A DNA stretch of 64,000 nucleotides, taken from NCBI GenBank assembly GCA_045613065.1, contig JAZLAH010000015.1:4301-68300 (forward strand). The letters run 5' to 3'. The notes below the pieces were generated by a model. That model was given only the letters and a program-made list of their open reading frames with translations, had not been told where the DNA came from and searched no databases. The first letter of the stretch is position 1. Each line of letters starts with the position of its first letter. The stretch comes from Fimenecus sp045613065. GTDB lineage: Bacteria > Bacillota > Clostridia > Oscillospirales > Acutalibacteraceae. Shown piece by piece: positions 14,759 through 23,163 of the stretch. The translations under genes and the position numbers were made by a program.

Positions 14759-17104
14759 CTACTCACCTATTTTCGTTGTCATCAGCTTATAAAGTTCCGT
14801 ATTCTTGGGGAACTTTCTTTCAAAAGGAACAAGAGCAGAACCAACCTTAACAAGACCATGACCGACTTCAACATTTGTAATGTGAGTCATCTGTGTTTCG
14901 CTAATCTGTAAGAGATTAGCAAGGTCTTCTCTGTCAGTACCACCCTGATTGAGCATTATAATAAACTCGGAGTTTGCGAGCATTGTTCGTGCCGTGTGGC
15001 TCTGTAAAAGGTCATCAACATTCTGTGTGATACCCGTACAATATGCACCGTACTTACGAACTCGTTTCCAAAGAGTGAAAAGGAAGTTCGCAGAGTATTC
15101 GTGTTGGAAAAGAAGATATATCTCGTCAATGAAGATATATGTTTCTCTGCCCTCAGCTCTATTCTTTGTAATTCGGTTAAGAATACTGTCAAGAACTACA
15201 AGCATACCGATAGGCATTAACTGACTACCGAGTTCAAGAATATCATAACAGATAAGTCTGTTCTCAATGTTTACATTGGTTTTCTGTGCAAAGGTGCTAT
15301 GAGAACCTGAAGCAAAGAGTTCCATTGCTGTCGCAAGTTCAGTAGCTTCGAGTTCAGGCTGCTTTCTCAAATCATTACAAAGGTCAACGAGTGTAGGAAC
15401 CTTACCTGTATATTCTCTCTTGATATAATTCTTATAAACATTAGTCAAACAACGGTCAACGATTGATTTCTGAATAGCATCAACACCATCTTTGCCCATA
15501 ACCTGTTCAAAGAGTGAGAGCACAAATTCTGCCTTAAATGCAATAGGACTTGCACCGTCTGCATACTCCTTGTTTATATCAAGGCAGTTGATATGATTTT
15601 TACTCTTTGCTGAAAGTTCAATCACCTGACCGCCCATTGCTTCAACAAGAGCAGAATATTCTCTTTCAGGGTCAATAATCATAACGTCAGCATTGGTTGA
15701 AAGAAGAAGATTTACCATCTCTTCTTTTGCGGTAAAGGACTTACCTGAACCCGAAACACCGAGAATGAAACAGTTACCGTTAAGCAGAAATTTACGGTTG
15801 ACGATAATCATATTCTTAGAAATAACATTAACACCTTGGAATACACCACCATCGTGCTGAATCTCCTGAACCTTAAAGGGCATAAAAACAGCAAGGCTTT
15901 CTGTTGTAAGAGTACGCCTTGCTTCAATTTTATTTATACCTATAGGAAGTGTAGCATTAAAGCCATCCAACTGCTGATATTTAAGAATACCGAGCTGACA
16001 CATGTGTTTTCTTCCTGTTGCCTGAATTGCTTCTGTATCGCTGTTGAGTTCTTCAAGAGTATCGGCTGTGTGGATAACTGTAATTACAACCTTAAACATC
16101 TTTTGGTCACGGGTTGTAAGGTCATCAAGGAATTCTCTGATTTCCTTTCTCTGCTGCTCCATATCATAAGGAATTACAGAAGTATAGTTATTGTTGGCAT
16201 TCTGCTTTCTCTGATAGTTTGCAATGTTTGTTTCAATACCGAGTGCCTGTTTTTCACCAAACTTCTGTGCTTCTTCTGTTGATACCGGGACAATATCAAA
16301 GTTAAAGACCATATTTCTGTTTGTGTCTGTGAGTTCCCATACAACACTGTCTTTGATATATGAGGGATAATCACGAATAAACAGAACTCTGCCGAATCTG
16401 TCACCTATTTTGAAATAGTCTGACTTAAATTCAAAACCGTCAGGTGTGATATAGTCTTTGAAACTCTGTCCCTTCTGCATTGTATCTCTCAAATCAAAGT
16501 GATAATCTGCTGATTCTTTAGGTCTGCAGAAATCGTGAATAATGCGAAGTCTTTCAGTTAAATCAAGTTCGGAGCACTTTGAACCGAGCCTTGCAAAGTG
16601 AGCAATTAAATCTGCACCCACACGGTTAAAGTGACTTCGTGCTTCTTCCACCGTTTTTTTCTGAATTGTGAGTGTTACATATTTATCCTGAACAATAGCA
16701 TTTGCTCCGTTTGCTAGCATCGTGAGCATATCATTGATTTCTTTACGGTATTTATCCTTATCATCATTTGCCTTTTCAAGAAGTGCGATTTCTTTAAGCT
16801 CGCTGTTCTTGAGCTTTCTGTTTATGATTGTAATCTGACTTGAAATACCGTTTTCAAGTGAGTTCAAAATCTCACTGTAACGAAGAAAGTTTGCTTCTTT
16901 ATCTTCCTTACTTGATACCGCATAGTTTATATCGGTAAACTTAAATGTTTTTGAATATCTGTCCTTACCCGTTAAAAAGATACCGTCTGAATAGACGGCA
17001 TCAATTTTTATAACATCCTGAACAGACTTGGGGACAGACATTCCATCCCCAAATAAGTCATCGAGTCCTGTTTTCTTTTTTATTGTTCCTATGAGGTCGA
17101 ACAT
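14759..17104 (-). CDS. VirB4/TraC-like conjugation ATPase
   Basis: 781 residues, the usual VirB4 length for Firmicutes ICEs. The N-terminal half is the VirB4 N-domain. The C-terminal ATPase has Walker A GVSGSGKS (about 449-456), a strand with MIIDPERE, Walker B TYIFIDEIYLLF, and the late motif RKYGAYCTGITQNVDD. It powers substrate transfer and channel assembly on the inner face of the membrane. The preferred start is ATG 17104 with AAAGGA nine bases upstream. That start lies inside the PrgI gene (46-base overlap), so the two are translationally coupled. Confidence 0.93.
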   Translation of the reverse strand: MFDLIGTIKKKTGLDDLFGDGMSVPKSVQDVIKIDAVYSDGIFLTGKDRYSKTFKFTDINYAVSSKEDKEANFLRYSEILNSLENGISSQITIINRKLKNSELKEIALLEKANDDKDKYRKEINDMLTMLANGANAIVQDKYVTLTIQKKTVEEARSHFNRVGADLIAHFARLGSKCSELDLTERLRIIHDFCRPKESADYHFDLRDTMQKGQSFKDYITPDGFEFKSDYFKIGDRFGRVLFIRDYPSYIKDSVVWELTDTNRNMVFNFDIVPVSTEEAQKFGEKQALGIETNIANYQRKQNANNNYTSVIPYDMEQQRKEIREFLDDLTTRDQKMFKVVITVIHTADTLEELNSDTEAIQATGRKHMCQLGILKYQQLDGFNATLPIGINKIEARRTLTTESLAVFMPFKVQEIQHDGGVFQGVNVISKNMIIVNRKFLLNGNCFILGVSGSGKSFTAKEEMVNLLLSTNADVMIIDPEREYSALVEAMGGQVIELSAKSKNHINCLDINKEYADGASPIAFKAEFVLSLFEQVMGKDGVDAIQKSIVDRCLTNVYKNYIKREYTGKVPTLVDLCNDLRKQPELEATELATAMELFASGSHSTFAQKTNVNIENRLICYDILELGSQLMPIGMLVVLDSILNRITKNRAEGRETYIFIDEIYLLFQHEYSANFLFTLWKRVRKYGAYCTGITQNVDDLLQSHTARTMLANSEFIIMLNQGGTDREDLANLLQISETQMTHITNVEVGHGLVKVGSALVPFERKFPKNTELYKLMTTKIGE

Positions 17105-17432
17105 CGTCACCATTCCTTTCAATTTCGTCATAATAGTTTTTTGAAATAAACTTCAATTCTTTAGGCATAAGGATTTCACTTTTAAGGTAAGTGAATAAAA
17201 CCTTTTCAGCCGTCATTCCGTGATACTTAAAAAAGCCGAGAGCTGCAAAAGGAGCCGCACCTACAATGCACACCCAACTGAGTGTTTCAATACCGAACAA
17301 CGGTTTTAATAGAAAGTACAATCCAACTGCAACCCCGCAGGCTAAAAGAGAAAATACGAACTGACGGAGATTAAGACCGAAATACACAGCTTCACTGTAA
17401 TCTCGTATTTCTCTGTTAATCTTTACTTCCAT
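17058..17432 (-). CDS. prgI: PrgI-family (VirB3-like) membrane protein
   Basis: 124 residues. A short N-terminal segment MEVKINREIRDYSEAVYFGL, then two adjacent membrane helices (about 26-45 and 52-70), then a basic, polar tail. This is the PrgI family, the VirB3 counterpart in Gram-positive type IV secretion. VirB3 proteins bind VirB4 in the membrane, in keeping with the overlap of the two genes. The tail after about residue 100 is Asn/Arg/Lys-rich. Confidence 0.88.
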   Translation of the reverse strand: MEVKINREIRDYSEAVYFGLNLRQFVFSLLACGVAVGLYFLLKPLFGIETLSWVCIVGAAPFAALGFFKYHGMTAEKVLFTYLKSEILMPKELKFISKNYYDEIERNGDDVRPHRNNKKENRTR

Positions 17433-17449
17433 TTATATTATCAACTCCT

Positions 17450-18292
17450 TTACAGTCCCATCATTTCTTTAACTACTCTGTCACTCATTTTTACTGTTCC
17501 GACAAGTACAATCATATTGAATATAAGTTCACCGACATAAGTCCAAACCTGATTTACTGCTGCCGCTGTTTCATCAACAACAGGTGGCGAAGCTGCAAAC
17601 AATGAGAAAATTATGCAACCAAGTACAATGATTGCACCCTCTAAACAAACTGCAGCATAAGATTTAATAAAACTCTTACCGACACTTGAAGAAGGTTCTC
17701 CTGAAAAAGAGGCAAGAGGAACCGGAGCAATAGCTGTGTATAAGTAAATCTTAAAGAATCGTCCGTAAACTGTCATAATCATGATGAATGAAAGTATAGT
17801 TATGAACAGACTACCTATAAGGGTTACTGCCCATAGAGGTACACTTTCCCAAAATCCGCTTTCTTCAATAGATTGAATAATTGAACCCGGTAAAACAGTT
17901 TGTTCAATAGATGCGAGGCCTGATGTTGCCATAATTTTTACAACAATCCCCTGTACTATATCAAATAATGCCATCATCAATTCTAGGCCATAGTCGATAG
18001 ATGCTTTTGCAAGAATAAATCTGATAAACATTTTCAATGCTATTTCAGGTCTTTTCATTTCTGCAAAATTACCACAAGTTTTCATTACACCTACAACAAA
18101 AAAGAGCACTAAAAGCGAGTAACCAATCGCCTGTAGTGCTCCATGAATGCTTATAATAACATTCCATATAGTACCGTCTTTAAATTCTTCGGGGCTTTGA
18201 GTTATGAGAAGCCATATTTCACTTAACTTGTCATTCCAAGTAGCAAGTGCATTTTGTAGATTTTGCACTACCCAGTTACTTGATTCTTCCAT
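17450..18292 (-). CDS. VirB6/TrbL-like channel protein
   Basis: 280 residues with about six membrane helices spread over the protein, after a soluble N-terminal 35 residues containing a Trp-rich QNALATWNDKLSEIWLL. The pattern and its place between Maff2 and PrgI identify the VirB6/TrbL-like inner channel component of Tn1549-type systems. Internal motifs include the segment FFKIYLYTAIAPVPLASF, typical of this group. AAGGGGG precedes ATG 18292. The adjacent upstream genes (18385-19115) are foreign to the transfer operon, so this gene may be read from a promoter of its own. Confidence 0.88.
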   Translation of the reverse strand: MEESSNWVVQNLQNALATWNDKLSEIWLLITQSPEEFKDGTIWNVIISIHGALQAIGYSLLVLFFVVGVMKTCGNFAEMKRPEIALKMFIRFILAKASIDYGLELMMALFDIVQGIVVKIMATSGLASIEQTVLPGSIIQSIEESGFWESVPLWAVTLIGSLFITILSFIMIMTVYGRFFKIYLYTAIAPVPLASFSGEPSSSVGKSFIKSYAAVCLEGAIIVLGCIIFSLFAASPPVVDETAAAVNQVWTYVGELIFNMIVLVGTVKMSDRVVKEMMGL

Positions 18293-18384
18293 TGATTTCC
18301 CCCTTATTTATTTTTATTTTTCTTGCATTAGATAATCATTGTTGATATAATTAGTTATATATCAATGGGAAAGGATTACATCTA

Positions 18385-18573
18385 ATGACTTGGACAAACA
18401 AACCAATCAAACAAATTTTAATGCTTCTTAACCAAGCCGAAATGTCCACATCCAAAGAAAATGAAAAGGCTATTTTAGAATCTGCTCTCCCACTGACTAA
18501 CTATATTGTTGATTTACATCAACGAAAAAATTATAAAGAATACATAATGAATAAACTTGCCCGTTTAAGATAA
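18385..18573 (+). CDS. 62-residue protein, unknown, on the opposite strand within the transfer operon
   Basis: 62 residues, helical, amphipathic and basic at the C-terminus, with no membrane segment. ATG 18385 follows AAAGGATTACATCTA, so the ribosome site is plausible. It is the only plus-strand gene in the transfer module. It lies between VirB6 and a SLOG gene and ends in a strong terminator shared with the latter. It may be a small regulator inserted together with the SLOG gene. No family is recognised. Confidence 0.6.
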   Translation: MTWTNKPIKQILMLLNQAEMSTSKENEKAILESALPLTNYIVDLHQRKNYKEYIMNKLARLR

Positions 18574-18600
18574 AAAAGACCGTTTTTGACGGTCTTTTTT
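18572..18600. terminator. Bidirectional terminator
   Basis: AAAAAAGACCGT (18572-18583) pairs with ACGGTCTTTTTT (18589-18600) around a short loop, with A/T runs at both ends. It separates the convergent 62-residue gene and SLOG gene and would also stop transcription running from Maff2 towards VirB6. Confidence 0.85.
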
Positions 18601-18602
18601 AA

Positions 18603-19115
18603 TTATAACTTATCAGGATTTAAAACTAATACTCTCCTACCCTTTTTTTGTGCATATTCTACTGTATAGCTTGTCCCTGATTTCTTTCCATTCCACACAG
18701 CCATAACAATATCACTGTTGTCTACCATATACTCATTTCTTTTATACATGCAATCATTAGTATAATCTTTTTGTAATATGGTCTTTTTATCGCACTCATT
18801 AAGGATGTTATAATATCTTTGTTTAAACGATTCACTCCATCTGTCGGACTGACTTTCACATGGAATGGCACACTCTAATGTTATGTTAGCATATTCTTTT
18901 TTTAATTCTAAAACAATTTCAGCACATATCATATCCACACCGATAGCCATGCCTGATATGAAATTAATTGCAAATTCATTTTCAATCAGTTGACATATTT
19001 GTATCTTAATAATTTCCTTCATTTTTATGCATTTAGGATTTGTCTCATCAAAACCAAAGGGTAAATTTTGAGACCTATGTCCTGTGAACATAACAGTTTT
19101 TTCAGGTTTGTTCAT
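18603..19115 (-). CDS. SLOG-family (DUF1273/YpsA-like) nucleotide-binding protein
   Basis: About 170 residues. VMFTGHRSQNLPFG at the start and the ISGMAIGVDM loop are the SLOG (DprA/LOG-like Rossmann) signature. ECAIPCESQSDRW and MAVWNGKKSGTSY complete the typical DUF1273 pattern. The family binds nucleotides or small ligands and is found in defence and mobile elements; its substrate is unknown. The start is ATG 19115 (GGGTGA upstream), with ATG 19127 as an alternative. It is an intruder in the transfer operon between Maff2 and VirB6, which are normally adjacent. Confidence 0.82.
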   Translation of the reverse strand: MNKPEKTVMFTGHRSQNLPFGFDETNPKCIKMKEIIKIQICQLIENEFAINFISGMAIGVDMICAEIVLELKKEYANITLECAIPCESQSDRWSESFKQRYYNILNECDKKTILQKDYTNDCMYKRNEYMVDNSDIVMAVWNGKKSGTSYTVEYAQKKGRRVLVLNPDKL

Positions 19116-19229
19116 TTCATCACCCATTCCACATCGTGAGTGTAATTATATCATTGCTATTTCGCAAATAAAACAAACTATTATTGTACAATCACACTCC
19201 AGGTTGGAATTTTTATATATTTTTTCTTA

Positions 19230-19574
19230 CTATCCTACAATCAAATCAAGAATTTCTTTTGCAAAGGTAATTACAATACCACCGGCAACCGTAAGGAAGC
19301 CGTTAGCTCTCTGCGAAGGGTCATGTGATTTGAGAGAAAGACCAACCTGAACAATACCAAAGCCAAGGATAATGAGACCTACAGCTCTGATAAGACCAAA
19401 GATAAATGTGGAAAGATTGTTTACAACAGCTACTGGGTCATCTGCAGCAAAAGCAAATACACTACATACAACAATCAGTGCAAAACAAAGGATAATACCT
19501 ACATAAGCCTTAAAACCTTTTCTAACCTTACCCTCCAAAGGAGCTTTATTCTTTTTGATTAAATTTTTACTCAT
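19230..19574 (-). CDS. Maff2-family protein (VirB2-like)
   Basis: 114 residues. The basic N-terminus is followed by a signal-like helix (about 23-45) ending in a cleavage-like VFAFAADDP, then two further helices (about 55-75 and 88-110). This matches the Maff2 family, small membrane proteins always found beside VirD4 in Tn1549-type elements and regarded as VirB2-like channel or pilin components. GGAGGAATAAAA precedes the start. It lies 2 bases behind VirD4 and is co-transcribed with it. Confidence 0.88.
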   Translation of the reverse strand: MSKNLIKKNKAPLEGKVRKGFKAYVGIILCFALIVVCSVFAFAADDPVAVVNNLSTFIFGLIRAVGLIILGFGIVQVGLSLKSHDPSQRANGFLTVAGGIVITFAKEILDLIVG

Positions 19575-19576
19575 TT

Positions 19577-21379
19577 TTATTCCTCCAATTCCAATAAATA
19601 TTCTTCAATTTCTTCGCTTGAATAAATATCAACATCTACTTCCGATAAATCTTCGATGTTGATATCTTCAAAATCATCATAAAAAAGTTCATAGTTTGAA
19701 TAATCATCAAAACCATGAACATAATTTTCACCCTGTCCGTCAGTTGTATCTTTAACATTAGGGTGTTTTAAAATATCATACTTTAAGTCTTGAACAGGTC
19801 TTTCACCTCGAATAAAAAGAAGTGCGTATTTGTTATCGAGCATTCTAACTTCATCAGGTGTTAAAAGTTCTCTACCTGCCACTTGATAGTTGGTTGAATA
19901 ACTACCGTTTCTTCCTCGTGATTGCCCATAAGTGTTTGTATCAATAGTTTCTTTACCCAAGAGTTTCGAAACATATTCGTGTGTTGATTGTTCATTACCA
20001 CCAAGATACAAGAACTCGTCACAGTTACCTACAATTGACTCCCATTGCTTTTCAAACAAAGCTTTAAGCTGTGCCATATTCTGAATAATGATTGATACTG
20101 ATATTTCACGAGAACGCATTGTGGAAAGCAACTTATCGAAATCATCAGGCAATGCGATATTTGCAAATTCATCCATCACAAAATGCACATGAACAGGAAG
20201 TCTGCCACCGTGTACGAAGTCTGCTTGATAATACAACTGCTGAAATAATTGTGTGTAAAGCATGCCAACTATAAAGTTAAAACTGGTATCATTTTCGGGT
20301 ATAAGAGCAAATACAGCTGTCTTCTTATCCCCTATTTTGTCAAGTTCAAGTTCATCCGTACAAGTCATACTTGCAAGAGAATTAAGATTAAACTTTTCAA
20401 GTCTTGCAAGGAGTGTAATCTGAATGGATTTCAATGTTTTAGCAGAGCCACTATGATATGAACGATAATATTTAAGAGCAATATGGTCAGGTTTTTCTTT
20501 TTCAAGTCTATCGAATATATCATCAAGTGGACTTGTAATAATCATATCTGTCTGTTCTTCAGGAATGTCCCCTGCTCTAATAAGGTCAAGAACCATTGAA
20601 AAGTTTTGTTCTTCAGGTGGTGCTTCATAATGAAGAAACGATACGAGTGCTTTTAACAACATACTTGCAGCTTGGTCCCAAAAAGGGTCATTACTCTGAC
20701 TACCTTTAGGAGTTGTATTCTTAAAAAGATTAGTAACTAATCGCTGAATGTCATTATCATTATGAATATATACAAATGGGTTATAACAATCACTCTTATC
20801 CATATTAATAAGGTCAAGTACTTTAATGTTATAACCCTGTTTTTTCAACATATTACCTGTGTCACGAAGCAACTCACCTTTAGGGTCAAGAACAATAAAA
20901 GACGTATTCGCTTGCATAATGTTTGGTTTCGCATAAAATCGTGTCTTACCGGCACCCGAACCACCACACACCAAAACATTAAGATTTCTTCGATGTTGTC
21001 TGCCGTCAAGTCCTATTGATGTATTTTGAGTAAGAACCTTGTTTTTGGAAACTTCCTTATCCATATATTTCTTCTTTATAGTATCTGGTTTTCCCCATTT
21101 GGCTGAACCATGTTCTTCTCGTCTTCTATAATTTTTATCATTTGATATATAAATTCCAAGACCAAGGGCATACGCCATAATAAAAACGAGGACAGTTTTT
21201 AAGCTGTCCTCACAAATAGAAATATTAAATGGATTGCTAAAAGCAATTGATAAGTTCTTAATTATATCCACAAGTCCACCATCAACATATGGAGCAACCA
21301 ACAATCCAAACCAAATTACAGGTATCAGACCACAAGAGTAAAGTATGAGATTTGTTTTTGAGAATTTATCTGTCCTCAC
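19577..21379 (-). CDS. VirD4/TcpA-type coupling ATPase
   Basis: About 600 residues. Two N-terminal membrane helices (about 7-27 and 50-70), then Walker A LVCGGSGAGKT (about 131-141), FIVLDPKGELL, and Walker B VHFVMDEFANIALP, all diagnostic of T4SS coupling proteins (TraG/VirD4). It recruits the relaxase-DNA complex and pumps it to the channel. GTG 21379 with AAAGGAGG upstream is preferred over an ATG at 21415. The extreme C-terminus is very acidic (Asp/Glu-rich over the last 45 residues), a possible contact site for the relaxosome. Confidence 0.93.
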   Translation of the reverse strand: MRTDKFSKTNLILYSCGLIPVIWFGLLVAPYVDGGLVDIIKNLSIAFSNPFNISICEDSLKTVLVFIMAYALGLGIYISNDKNYRRREEHGSAKWGKPDTIKKKYMDKEVSKNKVLTQNTSIGLDGRQHRRNLNVLVCGGSGAGKTRFYAKPNIMQANTSFIVLDPKGELLRDTGNMLKKQGYNIKVLDLINMDKSDCYNPFVYIHNDNDIQRLVTNLFKNTTPKGSQSNDPFWDQAASMLLKALVSFLHYEAPPEEQNFSMVLDLIRAGDIPEEQTDMIITSPLDDIFDRLEKEKPDHIALKYYRSYHSGSAKTLKSIQITLLARLEKFNLNSLASMTCTDELELDKIGDKKTAVFALIPENDTSFNFIVGMLYTQLFQQLYYQADFVHGGRLPVHVHFVMDEFANIALPDDFDKLLSTMRSREISVSIIIQNMAQLKALFEKQWESIVGNCDEFLYLGGNEQSTHEYVSKLLGKETIDTNTYGQSRGRNGSYSTNYQVAGRELLTPDEVRMLDNKYALLFIRGERPVQDLKYDILKHPNVKDTTDGQGENYVHGFDDYSNYELFYDDFEDINIEDLSEVDVDIYSSEEIEEYLLELEE

Positions 21380-21554
21380 GGTCAAACCTCCTTTTTCTTT
21401 GATATGGTGCATCAAGTATTTTCATCAAAAGATTGTCAACATCTTCCGTTGGCTTTTCTTCCTCAATTAACATATTACGAAATTCGTTAATGCCATTTAT
21501 CATCAAATCATGTTCAAAGGAGTCCACCACTATTACTCTTTTATCAACTCTCAT
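21366..21554 (-). CDS. 62-residue conserved element protein
   Basis: 62 residues beginning MRVDKRVIVVDSFEHDLMIN and ending in an Arg/Asp-rich tail. It is soluble, with mixed structure. The position just before VirD4, overlapping its GTG start by 14 bases, and the protein-like composition argue for a real gene coupled to VirD4. I recall similar short open frames at this place in related ICEs, without known function. Start ATG 21554 follows a GGTGG site; an ATG at 21563 is the alternative. Confidence 0.65.
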   Translation of the reverse strand: MRVDKRVIVVDSFEHDLMINGINEFRNMLIEEEKPTEDVDNLLMKILDAPYQRKRRFDREDR

Positions 21555-21569
21555 ACAGAACACACCACC

Positions 21570-22433
21570 TTATCTGTCGTTGTGTTCTTTATTCTTGGGT
21601 TCAAATGCTTTGTTAATTGTATTTGTAATTGTGTTAGCGTGGTCACGAACTTGTGAAAGTTCTGCTCTCTTTTCTTTTGCGTCAAGATTAACAAACTTGT
21701 CACTTATTCCCATTATAGGTTCAGGCTTATAACCTGCTCTTGATGTTGTAATATACGAAATAGCTTGTGCCGAGAATTCAAGATTATCTCTATTGAACTC
21801 TCCCTTATCAAGTCTTGCAAATGCAATCTCTTTTGAAAGAGCACGGACAATTTCATCCCCTTCCAATCCCTGTCGAATAAAAATCTTCTTTGATTCAGAT
21901 TGATAAATTGCATTTATATTTTCAGAAAGTTGGTTGCTGATTTCAACAGGAACAGGAGAAATTGTAATCATTGCTTTTACCACTTTACGAGCATCAGGAA
22001 CTTTTGCTTTTTGTGTTCTCGGTTTTGCATTAGTCTGTGAAATATCAAACACCTTTTTTGCATTATATGGAACTATTGTTTTTCCTTCATCATTTGTGTA
22101 CTCTTTACCGGGTTCAAGAATAAGAATACCTGACTCCCCTTTTTTAATAAATACGTGATTCTTTTGCCAAGTTTTCGAATCACAAAGTCTTGTTGCATCA
22201 GGACTTTGGTAAGCAACTAGAAGCGCATTACTTACAGAGTATCTGTTAAATCTGCTTTGTACATCAAGATATGCCATTACAGAATCCGGATTATTAAGTT
22301 CCTCTGTTGCTTTTTCAAGCATTTCATAAGCCAATGTACGATTTTCATTTCTCTGTTTTATCCAATCTTCTTTTGAAAAAGGCTCCATTGTTGTTTGCTT
22401 TTCATTTCCAAAAAGTTCATCGATTTCTGCCAT
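21570..22433 (-). CDS. ArdC-like ssDNA-binding protein, peptidase motif lost
   Basis: 287 residues. The region of about 35-150, including VQSRFNRYSVSNALLVAYQ and WQKNHVFIKKGESGILIL, resembles the N-terminal single-strand DNA-binding domain of ArdC antirestriction proteins. In ArdC a metallopeptidase part with HExxH follows; here the corresponding place reads RALSKEIAFARL, without the metal-binding His residues, so catalysis is unlikely. The protein probably protects or handles the transferred strand. It overlaps PcfB by 17 bases in one operon. Confidence 0.7.
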   Translation of the reverse strand: MAEIDELFGNEKQTTMEPFSKEDWIKQRNENRTLAYEMLEKATEELNNPDSVMAYLDVQSRFNRYSVSNALLVAYQSPDATRLCDSKTWQKNHVFIKKGESGILILEPGKEYTNDEGKTIVPYNAKKVFDISQTNAKPRTQKAKVPDARKVVKAMITISPVPVEISNQLSENINAIYQSESKKIFIRQGLEGDEIVRALSKEIAFARLDKGEFNRDNLEFSAQAISYITTSRAGYKPEPIMGISDKFVNLDAKEKRAELSQVRDHANTITNTINKAFEPKNKEHNDR

Positions 22434-23163
22434 TTGTTTTAGCTCCTTTCTTTTTTGTTTTTAATTTTTGTTGAGTAAATTTTCCATTCATTACATTTTT
22501 TCTTTCTTCCTTTATTTCATTAAGTTGCGCTCTTACTGAAGGTCGGGAAGCTTTTTCATCCCGTGTATGGCGTCGGATTTCGTTGATTCCGGAGGTAGGC
22601 TCGGACGGACGGGATTTTTCCGTCTTCGCCATAGAGGGGTTTTCAATCTCACTCTTTTCTTTCTGTTGAGGTTTAGCAAAGAGTTCATCAATAAACTTAT
22701 CCTCTATACTCTTTTCAGGAATCTGCTTTTCTTTTGGTTTCTTAATATCACCTTTGGCTTTTTCAAGACTTGCACGAACAGTTGCTTTATTATTTGCACC
22801 TAAATTAAATCTTTGGAAAATACGATTTACTTTTGGTGCATCTTCTGCACGAACCATAATGTCACATTTTTCGTCTTTTGATTTTCTATCATTAAGAACA
22901 TGGTACATTACGCCATATTTTTTTGCCTCTTTGCAAAATTTCAACAATTCCTTTTTATCAATCTCAAAGACTTTAATAGGCTTTTTAGATTTTAACATAG
23001 TATTAAGTGATGCCTTACCTTTTGTCCTTTTTGTGTCTTTAAGAGAGGCTAATATGAGCTTAACAAGTCGTTCTGCTCCATCCATTGACATCTTTCCTGC
23101 AACCTCAACGCCTTGTAATGTCATTCTCACTATTTGTTCTGCTGCATCGCCTGAAGCGTTCAT
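22417..23163 (-). CDS. pcfB: PcfB-family protein (DUF3801)
   Basis: 248 residues. The first 135 form the PcfB/DUF3801 domain: EQIVRMTLQGVEVAGKMS, ERLVKLILASLKD, then MVRAEDAPKVNRIFQRF. The last 100 residues are Lys/Arg/Glu-rich and disordered. PcfB of pCF10 is a relaxosome accessory factor that helps load the relaxase-DNA complex on the coupling protein (known). The start overlaps the relaxase tail by 59 bases. This indicates strong translational coupling, consistent with equal amounts of the two partners. Confidence 0.87.
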   Translation of the reverse strand: MNASGDAAEQIVRMTLQGVEVAGKMSMDGAERLVKLILASLKDTKRTKGKASLNTMLKSKKPIKVFEIDKKELLKFCKEAKKYGVMYHVLNDRKSKDEKCDIMVRAEDAPKVNRIFQRFNLGANNKATVRASLEKAKGDIKKPKEKQIPEKSIEDKFIDELFAKPQQKEKSEIENPSMAKTEKSRPSEPTSGINEIRRHTRDEKASRPSVRAQLNEIKEERKNVMNGKFTQQKLKTKKKGAKTNGRNR

